Assembly: GCA_028284775.1 (NCBI GenBank)
Contig: JANQRB010000023.1
Span: forward strand, 1 to 38,005
DNA length: 38,005 bases
Origin: Candidatus Kapaibacterium sp.
Lineage (GTDB): Bacteria > Bacteroidota > Ignavibacteria > Kapaibacteriales > UBA7675
Direction of reading: 5' to 3'
Shown: positions 35,525 to 38,005 of the stretch, piece by piece
Layout: every line of letters begins with the position of its first letter
Position numbering within the stretch: position 1 is the stretch's first letter
The notes under the pieces: generated by a model
Seen by the model: the letters and a program-made list of their open reading frames with translations, nothing else
The model's database searches: none
Told to the model about the DNA's origin: nothing
Translations under genes and position numbers: made by a program

Positions 35525-35560
35525 CCCCTGTACACAGGGGTGTACAAAAGGTTCACCCCT
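35525..35560 (-). promoter_or_regulatory. Three overlapping inverted repeats upstream of the ECF sigma gene
   Basis: Perfect 7-bp inverted repeats overlap here. They are CCCCTGT/ACAGGGG (35525-35540, 2-bp spacer), TGTACAC/GTGTACA (35529-35546, 4-bp spacer) and AGGGGTG/CACCCCT (35536-35560, 11-bp spacer). They share arms, so as RNA only one of the first and third can form at a time. There is no T-run, so this is not a plain terminator. It could be a repressor operator or a leader switch 43-78 nt ahead of the sigma start. Confidence 0.55.
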
Positions 35561-35599
35561 TGATCGATAAAAAAGCAAAAAAGTTGCAGCAGAAATCGA

Positions 35600-36874
35600 T
35601 CACAAGCTTGCGGGCAGGACCTTGCCGCGTACTTCGCCGAAGCCGACACGTACGCCGTCCTTCTCCGACCAGCCACGCATTATCACGGTATCGCCGTCCA
35701 GGATGAACTTGCGTTCGCTGCCGTCGGGCATTTGAAGCGGTTTACTGCCTTTCCAGGCGAGTTCGAGCATCGATCCGTAGGAATCGGGAGTTGGTCCGCT
35801 GATGGTGCCTGAAGCGCACATATCGCCCGAGCGCAGGTTGCAGCCATTGACGGTGTGGTGCGCCAATTGCTGCTCGATACTCCAGTACATGTGCCGGAAA
35901 TTCGATCGGCAGACGCGATGCTCGGCGCCGCCCTCCGGCTGGATGAAGACTTCCAGATTGATGTCGATCGCTTTGTCGCCTTCCGTTTGCAGATAGGGTA
36001 GAATCGGCAGTTCCGGCTCCGGTCCGGCGGTACGGAAGGGTTCCAGCGCATCGAGTGTCACGATCCAGGGTGAAATCGACGATGCAAAGCTCTTGGCGAG
36101 AAAAGGCCCAAGCGGAACATATTCCCATTTCTGGATATCGCGGGCCGACCAGTCGTTAAACAATACCATGCCGAAGATATGGTCATCGGCCTCGGCCGTA
36201 CTGATCCGTTCGCCGAGCGGTTTGCCGTCGCCGGTGATGAAGGCCATTTCCAGTTCGAAGTCCAGCAGCCGCGAGGGGCCAAAGCCGGGCGCAGCAGCGT
36301 CGTCGGCTTTTGTTTGCCCGCAGGGTCGGCGGACCGGTGTGCCGGATACGACGATCGAGGATGCCCGGCCATGGTAGCCGACCGGCAGATGGAGCCAGTT
36401 CGGAAGAAGAGCATTGGCCGGATCGCGAAACATCGTGCCGACATTCGTGGCGTGTTCTCTGCTGGAATAAAAATCGGTATAATCCCCTACCCTGACCGGC
36501 ATATGCATCGTAACGGCGGACTGCTCGTGTAAAGCTTCCCCGCGTATGCTGCTGTTGTCGCGTAATTGGTCGTTGTCGGCGTTGAGCAGGTCGGAGATAC
36601 GCTGACGCAAGGCCCGCCAGACCGGCTTGCCGAGTTGAAGCAACTCATTGATGCTTTGGCTGGCAAACACGCCCTGTTCGATATTGAGCTCCGCCAGCAA
36701 ACCATGAGTATGCAGCACCTGCAGATCAAGTACCTTCGATCCGATTGCGACGCCTAGTCTGGGCCTTGCGTCACCGACGGAGAATACGCCGAATGGAAGA
36801 TTCTGAATGGGAAAATCACCCTTGTTCGCATCGCTGACCCAGGAGCGCAGAGCGGGATCGTTGGCTTTGATCAT
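35600..36874 (-). CDS. fahA: Fumarylacetoacetase
   Basis: This 424-aa enzyme is the last step of tyrosine/homogentisate breakdown, splitting 4-fumarylacetoacetate into fumarate and acetoacetate. The family's metal and active-site residues are all present at the spacing known from mouse FAH: Asp134 and His141 in DYTDFYSSREHATNVG, Glu207 and Glu209 in DFELEMAF, and Asp241 in FNDWSARDIQ. Length and the N-terminal SH3-like domain (PFGVFSVGDARPRLGVAIG) fit the eukaryote-like two-domain form. The ATG at 36874 has AGGAAG 7 nt upstream. Other pathway genes (hmgA, maiA, hppD) are not in this window. It is cytoplasmic. Confidence 0.97.
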   Translation of the reverse strand: MIKANDPALRSWVSDANKGDFPIQNLPFGVFSVGDARPRLGVAIGSKVLDLQVLHTHGLLAELNIEQGVFASQSINELLQLGKPVWRALRQRISDLLNADNDQLRDNSSIRGEALHEQSAVTMHMPVRVGDYTDFYSSREHATNVGTMFRDPANALLPNWLHLPVGYHGRASSIVVSGTPVRRPCGQTKADDAAAPGFGPSRLLDFELEMAFITGDGKPLGERISTAEADDHIFGMVLFNDWSARDIQKWEYVPLGPFLAKSFASSISPWIVTLDALEPFRTAGPEPELPILPYLQTEGDKAIDINLEVFIQPEGGAEHRVCRSNFRHMYWSIEQQLAHHTVNGCNLRSGDMCASGTISGPTPDSYGSMLELAWKGSKPLQMPDGSERKFILDGDTVIMRGWSEKDGVRVGFGEVRGKVLPASL

Positions 36875-37019
36875 TGGAATTCTTCCTAGTGAAAATTCGT
36901 GATTGAGATACGCATAATCGCTTGCTATCCACGAATCAGCACTCTTTTCATTTTAGGATCGCAGCCTGGAATCTTGCGTCGCTAAACGCTCTCTGCGGCG
37001 GGCGCCCACGCCGGCGATT

Positions 37020-37556
37020 TTATCGGACCTGTTTAACATTACTCCTCTTGCCCATCTTGCGCCGCAGCAATACCCAATCGCGGGCAGCCACATTGCCGTC
37101 CGGCGATACACCTTCGCGAATTTAACCGCTTGCAGCGCCATTGTTGCGTGCAAGGGCGCTTTCCGGGCTGTTGATTTTACTGTCGCCGCCCGGTCTTGTA
37201 TCGATGTCGCCGGCAGCTATTGACCAGATCCTGCCGGAGCTGACCATGGGTGATTCCGCCGCGGTGACGAATTCCGCCTGCATTTCGTCGGTCGTGAAAT
37301 CGAAGATGTAATCTTCAAAGCGTCCTACCCGTCCCGGACTGCGCGACATCATCGGCAGGTGGTTGCGATGGCGTATCAGCAGGTAGTAGCAGCCTTCGGC
37401 CAACAGTGAATTTGTTAACACCAGAGTCAGCCGCCCGTCCAGTCCGGCAGCTCGGCCGCTGTGGATCAGGAGCGCCGCCGTTTGCAGTACCGTATCCTGC
37501 TTGTCTTCGTGATTGTTGAATTGCAATTCCAGTCAATCGACAATGTCAGCTGGCAT
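37020..37556 (-). pseudogene. Broken dockerin-type secreted protein (C-terminal part)
   Basis: One minus-strand frame reads continuously through two nonsense codons. It starts with LMPADIVD, then TGA where relatives have Trp (VDWVLLEL), then LELQFNNHED. Then come AALLIHSGR, CYYLLIRHRNHLPMMS and YIFDFTTDEM, blocks common in T9SS/dockerin proteins of Bacteroidota relatives. A dockerin-like duplication follows: AAGDIDTRPGGDSKINSPES, ALARNNGAASG, then TAA in place of a Tyr codon, then IREGVSPDGNVAARDWVLLR and MGKRSN, ending at 37020-37022. The 134-codon open frame at 37122-37526 is the piece between the stops. Upstream of ~37556 the similarity is lost. It is a paralogue of the edge gene at 37846. 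Confidence 0.78.
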
Positions 37557-37770
37557 CAGATCGATTTGTTGCGGTCCACGATGTTAAGCTCGCGTTCTTC
37601 GATGCGAAGGAATGGCCAGCCGGCGCTCGATTGCGGTACTAGCGCTCTTACTGATCCCGTGGTTCCAGGTTCCAAAACGCTGCAAGTTAAGCCAATTCCT
37701 GTTTCTCATTCACGTGCGGAGTCTTGCTGGCGGTATGCAATCATTGGCTCATTACAACACTTAACAACAC

Positions 37771-37809
37771 TTAAAATAAAAAAGGGACCCCATATATCGG
37801 GGTCCCTTT
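37771..37809 (-). terminator. Strong terminator after the edge gene
   Basis: A perfect 11-bp stem (AAAGGGACCCC at 37781-37791 with 37799-37809) and a 7-nt loop run, on the minus strand, into a TTTATTTTA tract. It sits 37 nt after the stop codon of the partial dockerin-type gene. Confidence 0.92.
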
Positions 37810-37845
37810 GTCATAGGATATCTTCAACTTCAGAGCGGTACGGTC

Positions 37846-38005
37846 TTATGGGACCTGCGTGGCTTTGAAGGAGTTGTTACGAACGATCACACGGTCGGGC
37901 GCCGTGACGATGCCGTCGAGTGTGATATCTTCGGGCAGATAGCCGGTATTACCGCTGGCGTTGCGTACGGTGACGCGGTCGGCAGCATTGATGATACCGA
38001 GCTGG
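37846..38005 (-). CDS. C-terminus of a dockerin-type secreted protein, cut by the right edge
   Basis: The last 52 codons are seen. They read NAADRVTVRN, ASGNTGYLPEDITLDGIV, TAPDRVIVRNN and end SFKATQVP. This is a type I dockerin-like pair: the second unit fits a DxxxDGxVxxxDxxxxRNN calcium-loop-plus-helix repeat, and the first shows the matching end. It aligns well with the broken copy at 37020-37556, but its own frame is intact. Function in cohesin binding is not implied; in this phylum such C-terminal modules occur on many secreted proteins and may serve as anchoring or sorting units. The N-terminus lies outside the window. Confidence 0.82.
   Translation of the reverse strand, partial: QLGIINAADRVTVRNASGNTGYLPEDITLDGIVTAPDRVIVRNNSFKATQVP

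Noticed and set aside
37122..37526. A complete 134-aa gene
   Set aside because: The same frame continues with family-like sequence beyond both ends, interrupted by a stop on each side, so it is the middle of a pseudogene.
1..38005. tRNA or rRNA genes and CRISPR arrays
   Set aside because: I looked for T-loop-like GGTTCGAATCC patterns, rRNA-like blocks and short regularly spaced direct repeats and found none that hold up. This is by eye only; a covariance search could still find a small RNA.

Overview
The window looks like a chromosomal segment of a bacterium from the Bacteroidota/Chlorobi side of the FCB group, perhaps an Ignavibacteria- or Kapabacteria-like lineage. The main evidence is a secreted 1365-aa protein ending in a type IX secretion (T9SS) C-terminal sorting domain. 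Supporting it are a second large secreted protein with the propeller-plus-PKD-like layout common in gliding bacteria, and dockerin-like C-termini. Clear Shine-Dalgarno sites precede several genes, which is less usual for Bacteroidia proper. The lineage call is inference: there is no rRNA in the window and no tRNA was recognised.

Left part (1-8.7 kb, all minus strand): the N-terminal part of a large repeat-bearing secreted protein that runs off the left edge; a SpoU/TrmH-type RNA 2'-O-methyltransferase; a DUF420 membrane protein; a small lipoprotein; a NosR/NapH-type membrane polyferredoxin; and the ribosome-associated GTPase TypA/BipA.

Graveyard (8.7-13.0 kb): about 4 kb without an intact gene. 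It holds a decayed IS5-type transposase, a probable RluA-family pseudouridine synthase relic, and a ~62-bp hairpin element in three copies about 234 bp apart. The hairpin pairs fully only when read from the minus strand.

Middle (13.0-24.1 kb): a lipoprotein, a GNAT acetyltransferase and a PEGA-like secreted protein (minus). Then a plus-strand glycan operon: a six-hairpin glycosidase, a GH38 alpha-mannosidase, and a Gfo/Idh/MocA oxidoreductase overlapping it by ATGA. After it comes an ECF sigma factor, a membrane anti-sigma factor with extracytoplasmic HEAT-like repeats, and a secreted DUF4097 beta-solenoid protein, all with overlapping start/stop codons and closed by a strong terminator.

Right part (24.2-38 kb): three metallopeptidases of different families (M3, M28, M42) and an SDR oxidoreductase. 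Next are the T9SS protein with a glycine-rich region and seven cysteine-rich repeats, a second ECF sigma/anti-sigma pair preceded by overlapping inverted repeats, and fumarylacetoacetase of tyrosine degradation. The end holds a dockerin-type pseudogene with two nonsense codons and the C-terminus of an apparently intact dockerin-type paralogue at the edge.

The themes are envelope and surface proteins under two sigma/anti-sigma circuits, peptide and mannoside breakdown, and one patch of gene decay.
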